From the NCBI GenBank assembly GCA_964035545.1, contig OZ037768.1, forward strand, positions 1,349,501 through 1,413,500: a DNA stretch of 64,000 nucleotides, in the 5' to 3' direction. The notes below the pieces were generated by a model, which saw only the letters and a program-made list of their open reading frames with translations, was not told the DNA's origin and did not search any database. Position 1 is the first letter of the stretch. Every line of letters starts with the position of its first letter. This DNA comes from Bugula neritina (lineage: Eukaryota; Bryozoa; Gymnolaemata; Cheilostomatida; Bugulidae). The position numbers and the translations under genes were made by a program. This document shows positions 25,801 to 49,555 of the stretch, one piece after another.

Positions 25801-28800
25801 TCTCTGAAGAGAGAAATCAGAAGCCATCTTCGAGAAATTCTGATACACTGTGACCTGGAAGAGCTGACGTCTATCGGGGTAAGTCGTTCTCGTCTTATCT
25901 ATTTCACTGTATAGAGTATCTATTTCACTGAATAGAGTATATATTTCACTGTATAGAGTGTATATTTCACTGTATAGAGTATATATTTCACTGTATAGAG
26001 TATATATTTCACTGTATAAAGTGAAAATGCTGTAAAATAGCCTGATATATTTCCAGCTACGCACACAGTTGGAGGAGCGTGTCGGCCAGCCTCTCAAGCA
26101 GTACAGACGGTTCATAGACGAGGAAATGATGCTTATGATTCGTCAGCTGGATGTCGCCTCTCAGATATTTGACTTTGTTTACCTCGGCACGGAGTGGAAC
26201 GCCTCAAACCTCAAGGATCTCCAGGCCTGCGGGTGAGTGGCACAGTTTCTTGTAGTACTAGTAGTCCTCAGTACTGAGAGCGAGTACTGAGTACTAAGTA
26301 CTCACTCTCAGTACTAACAGTTGGTAGTTGGTACTTATTGAATATATGTTCAATGTTTCACAGAATTGGCTATATATTGAATGTAACGAAAGAAATTGAC
26401 AACTTCTTTCCTGGACTCTTCAAATACAAGAACATCCGCCTTTATGATGAAGAACACGTCAACTTGATGAAGCACTGGGAGCACACCCACAAGTTTATTT
26501 GTGATGCGAGGGACAATAACTCCAAAGTACTAGTGCACTGCAAAATGGGCATTAGCAGGTCTGCCTCTACGGTACGTTACTGTATAGTGGAGTGTATTAT
26601 TGTATAGTAGAGTGTATTATTGTATAGTAAAGTGTATTACTGTATAGTATACTGTATAGTAAAGCGTATTACTGTATAGTAAAGCGTATTACTGTATAGT
26701 AAAGCGTATTACTGTATAGTAAAGCGTATTACTGTATAGTAAAGCGTATTACTGTATAGTAAAGTGTATTACTGTATAGTAGAGTGTATTACTATATAGT
26801 AAAGTGTATTACTGTATAGTATAGTGTATAGTAAACTGCAGGTGATAGCGTTTGCTATGAAGGAGTACGGCTGGAGTCTAGACTACACGCTCGAACTAGT
26901 CAAGAGCAAACGCCCCGTCATCTGTCCAAATGATGGATTCATGCAGCAGCTGCACACATATGAGGGAATTCTAAATGCCAGGTTGTCTCCCCTTCATTCA
27001 GTTTTGCTAATTTTCTTGAAGAAAATTTAATATCACAAAGTGGTGCATAACTTGAGTATTACTGAGTATGTATTCAGTATGTTATTATAAAACTATACGG
27101 TATTACTGAGTATGTATTCAGTATATTATTATAAAACTATACGGTATTACTGAGTATGTATTTAGTATGTTATTATAAAACTATACGGTATTACAGGGTA
27201 TGTAATCAGTATATTATTATAAAACTATACGGTGTTACTGAGTATGTATTTAGTATGTTATTATACGACTATATGGTATTACAGGGTATGTATTTAGTAT
27301 ATTATTATACAGCTATTATGGTATTACTGAGTATGTATTCAGTATATTATTATAAATCTATACGGTATTACTGAGTATGTATTCAGTATATTATTATAAA
27401 ACTATACGGTATTACTGAAGTATAACTTGGTGTGTATTTTACAGCAAACAACGGTGGAACTCAGTGTTTTCAGGTGAAGAGGATAAAGGCATGTCGAGAG
27501 ACACACTACTTCAGAAGAATGAGTCAGATCTGTTCAGCAGCACTTCCAGTGAGGCAGCTGTCGCCGTTGACTCACAAACAGATACCACATTAGATGAAGG
27601 TGACTATTCATTATGAAAAGCGAAATATATGTGAAGATTGAAAATTTTCTCCTCTGGAGTTGAAAATTTTATGTAAAATCATCAGAAATTTTTTTTCTTT
27701 TTCCTACCAGCTTAGACAATTTCTTAACTCTGTATCACTTTTATGAATTACCAGGGTTCTTCACCTTGCTGTATGAGGACATACAGCCCCCCACCCACTA
27801 AGTTTTCTCTTGGAAACACAGGTTACTCTCTGCGTACATAATCACTCAATAGCTTTAGACTGGGGAACACATCTGTGTCGTAAATATTCTCTCATATTAC
27901 ATTCTTGGTTGTTTTATCTCAGTTCTTTTCCTGTTGGATTTCATGTTTGAGAGATTCGATGTTCGAGTTAGTCATAAAACGTTGCGAGTGAAAGCCTATT
28001 TCTTCAAAAGAAGCACTACTTGCCATGCAGATGTGTTCCCCGTTCTACGCATGACTCCTAACGCTTTGCTTCTTTCCATTAGGAGGCAGGTTTCTTGTCG
28101 CATGCGACATCATCTTCAAACTCAAGTTAGTTTATTGCGCTGCTTGAGAAGGGAATATCTCTTGTTCATTGTTAGTCATGTTGGCCTTGACCTAACTTGA
28201 CAAATCAAGCTTTATGAAAAGACATCTACAAGTTTCTGTAATTTTAAACCATATTTGTGAAATTATAGTGAAATGATTTATTCTATGTTGGGCAATGAAA
28301 TGATATACAGGACTGAGTTGATCTGCTGTTCGTTGTGTTGCATTATCTTCGTACAATTTCCGTCTCAACAAGTCAGTCAATGTTGAAGGATATAATTACG
28401 TCTGCAATTCGCTGTCTTTTGCTACTCGCTGCCGTTTGCTCACTCAAGTGTACATCACCTCGCAATGCAGCCTCTTCAGTCTCAAATAACAACTTACATT
28501 TCTCTACGCCACAATCAACAGCTAACTTCTCATATTAATACTTCAACTGTTACAAGATGCTGACTTGTTAGTCTCTGTATTCTCTAGTCAACTGCATGCC
28601 CGCACAGGTGGTCTCTTGTTTCGGTGTTGTAGAAGTGTATGCCGTGTTGTGCAGTAGCATTGTAGCATGATAGATTATGATGGTGGTTCACGTTAGACTT
28701 TGTTGATTTGTTGAAGCATGCACTGGAATGGCCGCCCCAACTCACACTGTAGAAGATAATAGTTCGACTAGTGACAGCGAGTCCACAGACTCTGATGCTG

Positions 28801-30695
28801 GCAGCACGGTCGGCAGCCAGCTGGAAGAAGATGCCGTATTTACCTCTTCTGGTTCACCTGACAATGAGCCAGGAGTAAGCAACTCTCAGCCCTGCTCGGA
28901 CCCTATCTCCCCTGAACAGACCGCTCCACGTGACCCTCTCATCTCTACTCACACAACTTGCTCAAATCCTGCAGGTGAAGAATTTTCGAGGTTGTCTCCG
29001 TCCAATCACCTTCAAACATCTCTGAACATATCACCTGAGACAGGTCAGTAATATTTTACTCTTTCAAGTAAATTAAATCAGCACCAGTACACTTTGCTAT
29101 TTATACGTATTAAGACATGATAATTACTATACCTGAGTTATGTCTGAGTACTATACCTGAGTTATATCTGAGTATTATATTAGAGTTATGTCTGAGTACT
29201 ATACTAGATATACTTTATATTTTAGAAACGGCAGTTGCTAATGATATCTCTGTCTGTTCTGGAGTGGTGGAAAAAACCAAACACCAAATTATTGGCCTAT
29301 CACAGAATCAAACTGCTGTAATCAAGCAGGGGGAACCTGTGCCTGTCACACCTGGCACCGTTCGCAAAGTGCTTGGCAAGATTGAGCAGCAGTATGTTGT
29401 GACACCATATTTTACATTACTTCATACTACAAGTTACATTGTATGTTCTATGACCATCATGTTTACCTGTTGAATGATATTACATGCATTACCTCTCGTA
29501 TTCACAGCTGGTGCTGATTTCTCAAACCAGTTGCTATGGTTGTTTAGGTGTCCTCTTGAAAATAACTCATTGGGTAGGTCGGATAGTTTCAAGTTACGGA
29601 AACCGCAAACTGATCCTCCGTACAAATCAGCACCTGACTGGTCTAAAGCAGATGGCTTGCCTTCCTTGGAAAAGGGAAGCAAAGGTACCAATAGCTCACT
29701 CTTACCATCTTTACTACTAACTGATGCTACTACTACTAGTACTACTACTACTACTGCTGCTACTACTACTACTGCTGCTGCTGCTACTGCTACTACTACT
29801 GCTACTACTACTACTACTACTACTGCTGCTACTACTACTACTGCTGCTGCTGCTACTGCTGCTGCTGCTACTGCTACTATTACAACGTTGTTTACTACTG
29901 CCAGTAATCTACCACTTTGAATAGTGTAGTGTTATTTAAAACTTTATCTTTAGCAAGAATGGTACAATGCGACTTCGTAAGTTGAATATCATGGCTGTAT
30001 TTCATAGACTGTGAACTGATTGATGGCCTTCCTGAATCACAGCATAGAGAAAATCTTCAGAAACCAGTCAAATTTTCTATTGGAGAAGAATCTTTATCAG
30101 GAGAGGTAACTCCTGCAGGTAAATCTCCACTTATTTACTTTATAGTATGGTCAGCAAAGCATCTCTACAGTTGGTAGAAGTAATTTTATTCTCAACGGTT
30201 TCTCTCCTTGCAGGGAGTTCTGAGGTTCAGCTAAGCACATCCTTCCCAGAATCCTCTAGTGCCGTAACGTCACACGAACAGACAACTTCAAAGCAGGCTG
30301 AATGCATTCTGAAAGTAGCCAGTAAACCCATGCTTCTAGCTGGCGGCTCTCCAACCTCTCCAACAGCGGCTAACAACCCTTTGCCAGTTAAAGCGCTAGT
30401 TGGTGCCTTTGAATGCATTGGCTCAGCTAAAGAGCTCAACCGACCATTGACAGTGCATGTTGACAGCTTCAACTCTGACCCATTTACTAAAAAGGCATCA
30501 ACCGCATCAATATCACCACTGCAGAGAAGTCAGTCTTTGAAAGCTCTTTCCTCTCAGCAGAAAGCTGGCGATGATTCTGGAGGTAGTAGAAACTATACAA
30601 CCCAAAAACAGCCGCAATTGCATATGAAAACGAAACGAGACACGTTGCAGCATTCTATCAGTACGACAGTTATACGAACAGATAATCTGACTTGA
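19837..30695 (+). CDS. SSH: Slingshot protein phosphatase (cofilin phosphatase)
   Basis: A 902-residue Slingshot homologue, a dual-specificity phosphatase that reactivates ADF/cofilin by removing its inhibitory N-terminal phosphate and so drives actin turnover. Exons: 19837-19884, 20165-20214, 23605-23714, 24380-24447, 25046-25227, 25433-25601, 25699-25878, 26057-26232, 26364-26571, 26842-26981, 27445-27599, 28717-29043, 29226-29391, 29548-29684, 30008-30118, 30214-30695. The start MALVTIHRPSSPQ matches vertebrate SSH1 (MALVT). Then come the conserved SESYFTIKGAALIL block, the SSH-N region (about 70-230), a DEK_C-like helix region (about 255-310) and the catalytic domain (about 310-450). The signature is VHCKMGISRSAST, with nucleophile Cys387, Arg393 and likely general acid Asp356. 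The tail after about residue 495 is Ser/Thr-rich; RSQSLK near the C-terminus could be a 14-3-3-type site (inference). The exon 12 start is set by phase and is the least certain boundary. Confidence 0.95.
20460..20575. repeat. About 34-36-bp tandem repeat, 3 copies
   Basis: Copies sharing the core ctatgtgataggt follow one another in Slingshot intron 2. They are short and diverged. Confidence 0.6.
20646..20690. repeat. 14-bp tandem repeat, about 3 copies
   Basis: The unit agcacgcaggtcta is repeated in Slingshot intron 2. Confidence 0.75.
21004..21494. repeat. 15-bp minisatellite, about 33 copies
   Basis: The unit is agtagtactctacac. An inner block (about 21155-21310) carries the variant agtggtactctacac and is flanked on both sides by the agtagt form, which suggests local expansion. 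Because 15 is a multiple of three, a long false open frame (VVLYT repeated) crosses it. It lies in Slingshot intron 2. Confidence 0.97.
22399..22942. repeat. 15-bp minisatellite, about 36 copies, G-free plus strand
   Basis: The unit is cacacctacacaaca with a tacct variant. The plus strand has no G across the array, so the intronic RNA would be a long unstructured CA-rich run. All frames on both strands are open across it (THTYT, LHNTH, VLCRC, CCVGV repeats) and are artefacts. Confidence 0.97.
23179..23580. repeat. 22-bp minisatellite
   Basis: About thirteen regular copies of a unit around tatactatatactatgctat run to about 23450 and decay into degenerate AT-rich repeats up to about 25 bases before exon 3 of Slingshot (23605). 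Confidence 0.92.
24240..24312. repeat. 24-bp tandem repeat, about 3 copies
   Basis: The core tatacctgctggtggtaca is repeated in Slingshot intron 3, close to the exon 4 acceptor. Confidence 0.8.
25602..25690 (+). repeat. 20-bp array of splice-donor copies (Slingshot intron 6)
   Basis: The exon 6 donor (GTAAGTTA after the AGG that ends the exon) is the first of five spaced copies of GTAAGTTA or GTAAGTTG. The unit is close to gtaagttacatacagataga. The array fills nearly the whole 97-base intron. Confidence 0.9.
25905..26028. repeat. About 20-bp minisatellite (Slingshot intron 7)
   Basis: Copies of tatatttcactgtatagag begin about 30 bases after the exon 7 donor and fill most of the intron. Confidence 0.92.
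26572..26838. repeat. 20-bp minisatellite filling Slingshot intron 9
   Basis: The unit is gtattactgtatagtaaagc. The true donor (GTACGTTACTG) aligns with the start of the first unit, and the array runs to a few bases before the exon 10 acceptor at 26841. Confidence 0.95.
27036..27418. repeat. 44-bp minisatellite (Slingshot intron 10)
   Basis: About 8.5 copies of a unit that starts tattactgagtatgtattc and ends ataaaactatacgg. It begins about 55 bases after the exon 10 donor. Confidence 0.93.
27600..28716 (+). other. Slingshot intron 11
   Basis: A 1.1 kb intron with no clear tandem array. An open frame at 27934-28200 and others have no recognisable similarity and no splice support. The 3' boundary is chosen because it alone keeps the phase and avoids an upstream in-frame stop. 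Confidence 0.5.
29117..29212. repeat. About 24-bp tandem repeat, 4 copies
   Basis: Degenerate copies of agtactatacctgagttatg occur in Slingshot intron 12, about 75 bases after its donor. Confidence 0.75.
29723..29880. repeat. (ACT)n/(GCT)n trinucleotide array
   Basis: It begins about 40 bases after the exon 14 donor of Slingshot. The poly-Thr/Ala and poly-Leu frames over it are artefacts. Confidence 0.95.
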
Positions 30696-31099
30696 TGTGC
30701 ACCACTCAATGTAATCATCTATTTACAGTATTTTTATATCTTGCCTTTCGAATACTACTAACTCCTTGTTGTTCCATCTGCATGTTGTGTTTCCAAGAGA
30801 ATATCTTAAAATTGTATAAATTAATTAGAAGTTGGGATATTTTACATTTATGGCCTAATATTTAAACAACAAACTGTAACACCTTACTAATACAATACAT
30901 TTAAACATATTTAAACTTGAAAAGAGATTTTATAAATGATGTCACCAGAAATACACATTCATTTGTATGTGAACATAACTTTTTCTATAAAAATATTTGC
31001 AAAACGTTGCAATTTGCAAAATCAATGAACAACCGAACCAGGAATGCACAGTTTGAATAGTCCGTCTGTAATACTAGTCTGTGATGAATGAGAATATCC
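30696..31099. other. Tail-to-tail gap between Slingshot and OS9
   Basis: Only 404 bases separate the two convergent stop codons, so both 3' UTRs lie here and may overlap. I see no canonical AATAAA on either strand in this stretch. Confidence 0.6.
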
Positions 31100-34000
31100 T
31101 TATAACTCATCAGGGGGATGCTTAGTCGACTCGTCAGGCCACTTTCTCCCATAGTTTTGTCTTAACTTTTTATGTTTTATTTCTTCTTGACGAGTCCCTT
31201 TTTCCTGCATTGGACGCTGCAACAGAAGGTAGACAGGAAGTTGAGGGGCGGGTTTATAAATACACAACCCTGCAGCTGAACATTACAGAAAATAGACAAT
31301 TTACTCATCTTTATATCAGTAAAACAGAATGCTAGAATAAAAAAGATTCAATAACTTATTGACAAAATAATGATGAATGAAATTTGAAACTTCAACAGAT
31401 ATATCACCATAGCAAAGCATGACAGCTGCAGCTTGCATATACACCCTGTTGGTACGAATCATTGTGACAAAAGAAGACAACTCTTGAGAGTATTAAAACG
31501 CAGTACATACCAGAATAGCAATTACAGCTTTTCTTTTTTTCGTATCCAACCCTTCAGCATCAACTTTCTCCTTAGCTGCCTGAGCGGCATCATAAAACTC
31601 AGACGACTCCGTTATATCTTCCAAATCTATCATTTCCACCTCTAATTGCTGAGGTTCTACAGTGACAGACATTTATATATCATCACCACCATTGATATGA
31701 CGTAATATGTACCCTTACCATATATTACAGTCTATCAACAATACGCAACTCACCTGCTGTCACTTTACACAGTCTATTAACTCACCTGCTGTCACTTTAC
31801 ACAGTCTATTAACTCACCTGCTGTCACTTTACACAGTATATTAACTCACCTGCTGTCACTTCATACAGTCTATTAACTAACCTGCTGTCACTTTACACAG
31901 TCTATTAACTCACCTGCTGTCACTTTACACAGTCTATTAACTAACCTGCTGTCACTTTACACAGTATATTAACTCACCTGCTGTCACTTCACACAGTATA
32001 TTAACTCACCTGCTGTCACTTTACACAGTCTATTAACTAACCTGCTGTCACTTTACACAGTCTATTAACTCACCTGCTGTCACTTTACACAGTATATCAA
32101 CTCACCTGCTGTCACTTTACACAGTCTATTAACTAACCTGCTGTCACTTTACACAGTCTATCAACTCACCTGCTGTCACTTTACACAGTATATTAACTCA
32201 CCTGCTGTCACTTCACACAGTATATTAACTCACCTGCTGTCACTTCACACAGTCTATTAACTAACCTGCTGTCACTTTACACAGTCTATTAACTCACCTG
32301 CTGTCACTTTACACAGTCTATTAACTAACCTGCTGTCACTTTACACAGTCTATCAACTCACCTGCTGTCACTTTACACAGTCTATTAACTAACCTGCTGT
32401 CACTTTACACAGTCTATCAACTCACCAACAACAGTTTCTATTCTTATATTTTCTATACTCTTCTTGAGCTCTGAGATGGACATGCCTTCCGTATCCTTTA
32501 CAGGTTTGGAAGATTCGATATTCTCAGATGGAGATTCTTCTTCAAGTTGTCTTTCCAACTCTAATTTAATTTTATACTCAATGAAATTATGATTCACCAA
32601 TGAAGACCTCTTCACAAGGTTACACATCACCACAAAATGCAGACTTTACAGTTAGACAACTCCCAACTGTTTAACAGAAAAGCTGTAAATTACATGATAT
32701 TAATAAACATCTTATCGGCAATTAGAGAATATCTCACCTCCCAACCCATCTAGTTGTACTTCCAACACACGAGACATGGTGTCTTTCAGGTTCTGAATTT
32801 CTTTCAAAGAGTTGGCAGACTGTTCTCCATCTTCTTCAGCGGCTAGCTCCGCCTTAGCTTCCTCGATGATGTCATCAAACTGAGAAGTGATGTACTTTCG
32901 TATGCTCTCTTTGTATTTGGATACTGTGCGCTTTCCTTTACTAGCAGACATTACCTTTGTTATCATCTCCATCACTAAATACAACCATGACTTGATAATG
33001 ATTACCACACATATATACAGCACATACATAACAGAGTATTCTGACACAACACCCTTATGTAGAAAATGATGCTATATTTAGCTCAACATAAATCACAAGA
33101 CAATCTGTTCTGTTAGCCAAACACGTTTTGCCAAACTAATAAATACATAATGGGTTTATTCACTGACATTGGAGTTGGAGTTGCGAGTCCTTTTCCGTAA
33201 GAGAATTCAAACTAGTGAGGTCTATACTAGGGACTGACTTCAGGCTTGACTCCAATAGTTTATCGATATCAACATCTTCATCTTCTGACTCATCTGAAAC
33301 ATATGTTTTAGAGAAGAGCTCAAGTGATAACAGTTTCATGTTAAAAAAGCTCAGGCTAAACTATTCAACATCAGCACTTCTCACCACAGGAAGAATAAAC
33401 TACTGAATTACATAATGATATTTAATATCCAGTTCAGCTATAAATGAGACATAAACTTATCGTCCGCAATACCTGTGGGAGACTTTATCTCTGCAGGGTC
33501 AGTGATTGACTTAACGTATTCATCATAAATCTCTTGAGAGACGATAGGCTGGCACTCAATAGACCGAGATTCTGCTTGCACAGGCGGTCTAAGGTACGGG
33601 TGGTGACATATTTTGGATGTATATACAAATACAGTGTACGCGCACGACTCTAATTCAGCTATTGCCCCTATTCGATCAATATCACCCTCTACGCAGGAAA
33701 ACTACAAGCAAATAAAACAACATTGAATAATGGTGGTTGAACAACTCAGTGATTTCGTATTAAACTAATATCTCATTTACGAGTTCCAACATTTAGTCAG
33801 AAAGTTAGAAACTACTGTACATAGTCATATGAAACATGTGCAGGCTTAGAGAACACTAAAAGAAACTAACTCGAATTTCAGTCTTCCTTGGCTTCTTTGT
33901 AAGGTCGCAAACGGAGCCATTGACGTACTGCTGAGTGTGGTAACGGTTGAGAGTGGATTTCTTTAGCACTTCCTAAAACAATACACCAGATGAATCCAAT

Positions 34001-35537
34001 CCACTGGAACACATCAATTGAGTCGCTAAAACACTGAGCTAAAGTCTAAAGTAACAATTCAACTCACTAAATCCTCGGCCAACCAGGTTTTATCAGACTG
34101 ATATTTTCCTAGTGATATCACTTGGCCGACTTTCTTCCCATTTTCTAGATGAAACTGAGTGACTTCCTGTCCATAGCAGAACTCATACGACCACCAGTCT
34201 TTTGTCTGTAAGATAAAATAATTGTTTCCTGACAAATTTACACAAAAAATTGATACATTTCTGCAAAAATAATTTCAATGATTTAATCCATTAATAAGGA
34301 CTTTTGTTTTATTTTAATGAAAATGTTCCACTATTCTCATTTCCTTTTATTCTTATCTTTATTTTAAACAAAGTTCATTTCAACCTTGAGCAAACAGTTT
34401 CCTCTCATGGGCTCCAACAGATCTGTTATATTTATATCAGCCACAGGCTCTTGGGTAACTTTTGCAGACTGAGTTGGCGAGTTCTTATAATGACAAACGT
34501 ATCTTTGTCCATATTTAGAAGATAATTGTATTGTTGTCTCATCTTGGCTGAAGCCAAAGTCACCAGAATCCTAAAAAACAATCAAAATGATACCGTGACT
34601 TGTGACTAGTACACAATTACAACTCGAAAGCATCAGCTGACAGTGTTCATGTGAATGTTACTATGAACGGGAATGTAAGTATTTATTCAGTCTAAGTTAG
34701 TGTAGTTAGTCTAAGTTAGGCCTTATTTTAATATCAAAAAGTGAAAATCTCAAAACTGAAAAAAATGACAGTCATGGGTACATTTAGTCTAGTCTTACAG
34801 TTACTATGATTCTGAGCAGTGAGTACTACTGATAATTCATTATTGATTATGATAATTACTAATAGTGAGTAATACCATCAGAATGAATATGACTATCACT
34901 TTCAGTTTCACTTAGACTTAGAGTTAGTGACCATCAGTATCACTACGACTACGAGTATCACTATCAGTCTGATCATGAGGACAATGAGTATGATTATGGT
35001 ACCACACTATCGATATCACTATGACTATCACTATGAGTATGTAGTTCTAGTTGTACTACTACTAGTAGTACTACTTGTAGACCAATTCAAATTAAAATTA
35101 CTTACTCTTAGTGAGTTAGTCTTATTCTTAGTATTACCATTATGATTATTATTACCATAACTACAACTATAAGTATAAGCGATGGACAATAAGAATAATA
35201 TTACTATTACTATTAGTATTACTACTATTACTATTAGTGAAAATCAAATCTGTCAAAAAATTAGATCCATCATACTCATAGTGATAGTCATACTCATGTA
35301 ATCTTATCAGTGCCTTAGGCTTAAACTAAAAGTAAATAAAAAACTTACCTTAGAATGTGTATGAGTATCACTTTGTTGAAGGGGAATAGGTTGGTCTGAT
35401 ATGTGAATAGAATAGAGGGAAGTTTTTAATTCTTCTACATCTAATATTGCTGCTTCATGTTTTAGAAACAAATTTAATGTAAATAGAACTAGAAAACTAA
35501 AATATATATAATTTAATAATAAGCAAAAACAGTTCAT
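31100..35537 (-). CDS. OS9: OS-9-type ER quality-control lectin
   Basis: A 534-residue MRH-domain lectin of the OS-9/Yos9 family, which reads trimmed N-glycans on misfolded ER proteins and passes them to the HRD1-SEL1L ubiquitin ligase. Exons (minus): 35349-35537, 34385-34570, 34068-34205, 33871-33972, 33473-33701, 33168-33293, 32738-32974, 32426-32560, 31511-31656, 31100-31216. The N-terminus is a hydrophobic signal sequence (about 1-26). The MRH domain spans about 115-240. TKDWWSYEFCYGQ gives the double Trp129-Trp130; Gln142, Arg200, Glu221 and Tyr227 align with the mannose-binding residues of human OS-9. A coiled, acidic middle follows. The last exon (RQNYGRKW) matches the family C-terminal block, but here the chain ends HPPDEL. 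The exon 8 acceptor (at 32560) is inferred from phase and is weak. A 32-bp array lies in intron 8, starting at the exon 8 donor. Confidence 0.92.
31741..32425 (-). repeat. 32-bp minisatellite carrying splice donors (OS9 intron 8)
   Basis: About 21 copies. On the coding (minus) strand each unit contains CAGGTGAGTTAATAGACTGT or its GTTAGT variant. The true exon 8 donor (TTGTTG|GTGAGTTGATAGACTG) is the first member, so its intron-side sequence is what is repeated. Confidence 0.96.
34790..35300. repeat. Degenerate period-6 tract in OS9 intron 1
   Basis: Hexamers such as agtatc, actacg, actatc and agtatg dominate, of the same style as the tract at 18.8-19.4 kb. Confidence 0.65.
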
Positions 35538-36909
35538 TGTAATCTTATGTTACGGACGCCTTATAAGCATAATGATTGGGGTACTAACTGCCTACGTAAA
35601 TTAATTAAGACTGGCTTGTTATTATATATAATTTATTTTTGGAAAACACAAGTCCTCTAAGCAACGTCAGTTTTTAGAAACATAAAGTTTGGGGAGATAA
35701 CCTTGACTCAGATTATCGCTGAAGGTCAAGGATTTTTCCAGTAGTTGCAAATTTGTTTGATACGTGTAAGTATTAGATAGCTTATAAGTGACGATAATAC
35801 AGATGTGGCTTGTTGGTCTAGGGGTATGATTCTCGCTTTGGGTGCGAGAGGTCCCGGGTTCAAATCCCGGACAAGCCCAAGTTTTGCTAAAATGTGTGTA
35901 TTATACACGGTGTATAGTTACTTTTTAGTACCTTGTTTAAATTGGATTTAATAAAAACTAATTTTTGAATTTACAATGATTGAAATACGCAATCTACAAA
36001 TACACAATAATTTCAGCTTACAAGGTTTGTGATCATACCACCAGAATGCTACTAGGCCTAGCATGCTAGCCACCAAACAGCAACTCTAAATAGCCTATAG
36101 GGATGGTGTGTTAGGTACGAATGCGTATAAACATGAATTGCTAACGAAGCGACTGTTGGTGGCAGAGAATTAAAACACATCTAGCAGAAGATGGCCTGAT
36201 CCAATAAGCTGCAATTGTCCAAAAAAAGGAGTTATCCTTCCTGAGGGGTCTTGCCAGATTTAGCTGTCAGATATATATATATAAAAACCTGCAGGTGGAA
36301 GTATTTCTTGCTTTTATTGGAAAATATCACAACAAATAACCGTGTTGACTAGTGTTAATTGCATAAAATATACATTCAGATATAACACATCAACAGACTG
36401 CGCAATTGCAAAATGCTACACGTTTTAAAAACAAAATAATATGCTACAGCACTCAATACTTTGATATGTGACAAAACGATTGAAAAATTTTCAAAATAAA
36501 CCCACATGTGTCTAGAATCCACAGGCTAGCCTCAGGATAGTTGAGTAATGGACAGCATAAGCCAATAGGCTACATAGACGTCTATTTACATGCTGATTCT
36601 ACGGATATTGTCTCAATTAGGTCAACTGTATATATATAGAGCATGGACTTGCGTTAAAGAATATAACCAGTAGCAGAACTCAGTCCTGCTTTAGAAATAA
36701 CCAACACTATTTATTTTATACACTGACCAACAGTTTGTGGGAGACAACCTCATCACATTCACTAAGATTAGCAGCTGATAAACCAGTTTATAGAAAAGCC
36801 ATGACATAACAATAAGAAGATTATACTCGATACAACAAGTTAATGTACAAAACAACAGAGCCATGGAAATTGAAACTATTTACAGAGCACTAAGAAAAGA
36901 GGCGGACAG
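35538..36909. other. Intergenic: OS9 5' flank, tRNA-Pro, Groucho 3' UTR
   Basis: It holds the tRNA-Pro gene at 35807-35878 and a minus-strand poly(A) signal (tttatt on plus, 36710-36715) about 195 bases after the Groucho stop. Nothing else is recognised. Confidence 0.65.
35807..35878 (+). tRNA. tRNA-Pro(TGG)
   Basis: A 72-base intronless tRNA gene with a full cloverleaf. Acceptor strand GGCTTGT pairs with ACAAGCC, the A box is TGGTCTAGGGG, the anticodon stem CTCGC/GCGAG encloses TTTGGGT (anticodon TGG), the T arm is CCCGGGTTCAAATCCCGG, and a TTTT terminator follows at 35882. The sequence closely matches animal tRNA-Pro, with one acceptor pair changed from C-G to T-A on both sides, so pairing is kept. 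It lies between OS9 and Groucho on the opposite strand. Confidence 0.97.
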
Positions 36910-49534
<12,625 letters not shown>

Positions 49535-49555
49535 GGTGGTCCCTCAGCCACTATA
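49535..49555 (-). other. 21-base SMG5-Groucho intercistronic gap
   Basis: The SMG5 TAA occupies 49556-49558 and the Groucho ATG 49532-49534, both on the minus strand. AG dinucleotides usable as acceptors occur in this gap (ATATAG, GCTGAG) and just upstream (ACTTTACTCTAG, overlapping the end of the SMG5 frame). No minus-strand AATAAA is seen between the SMG5 stop and Groucho exon 2. Confidence 0.85.

Noticed and set aside
27934-28200. 88-codon plus-strand frame in Slingshot intron 11
   Set aside because: No similarity recognised, no ATG start, and the flanking phase does not allow it as an exon.
32400-32633. Longer version of OS9 exon 8 starting at an upstream ATG
   Set aside because: The upstream acceptors available there break the phase with exon 7. 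The acceptor at 32560 keeps it.
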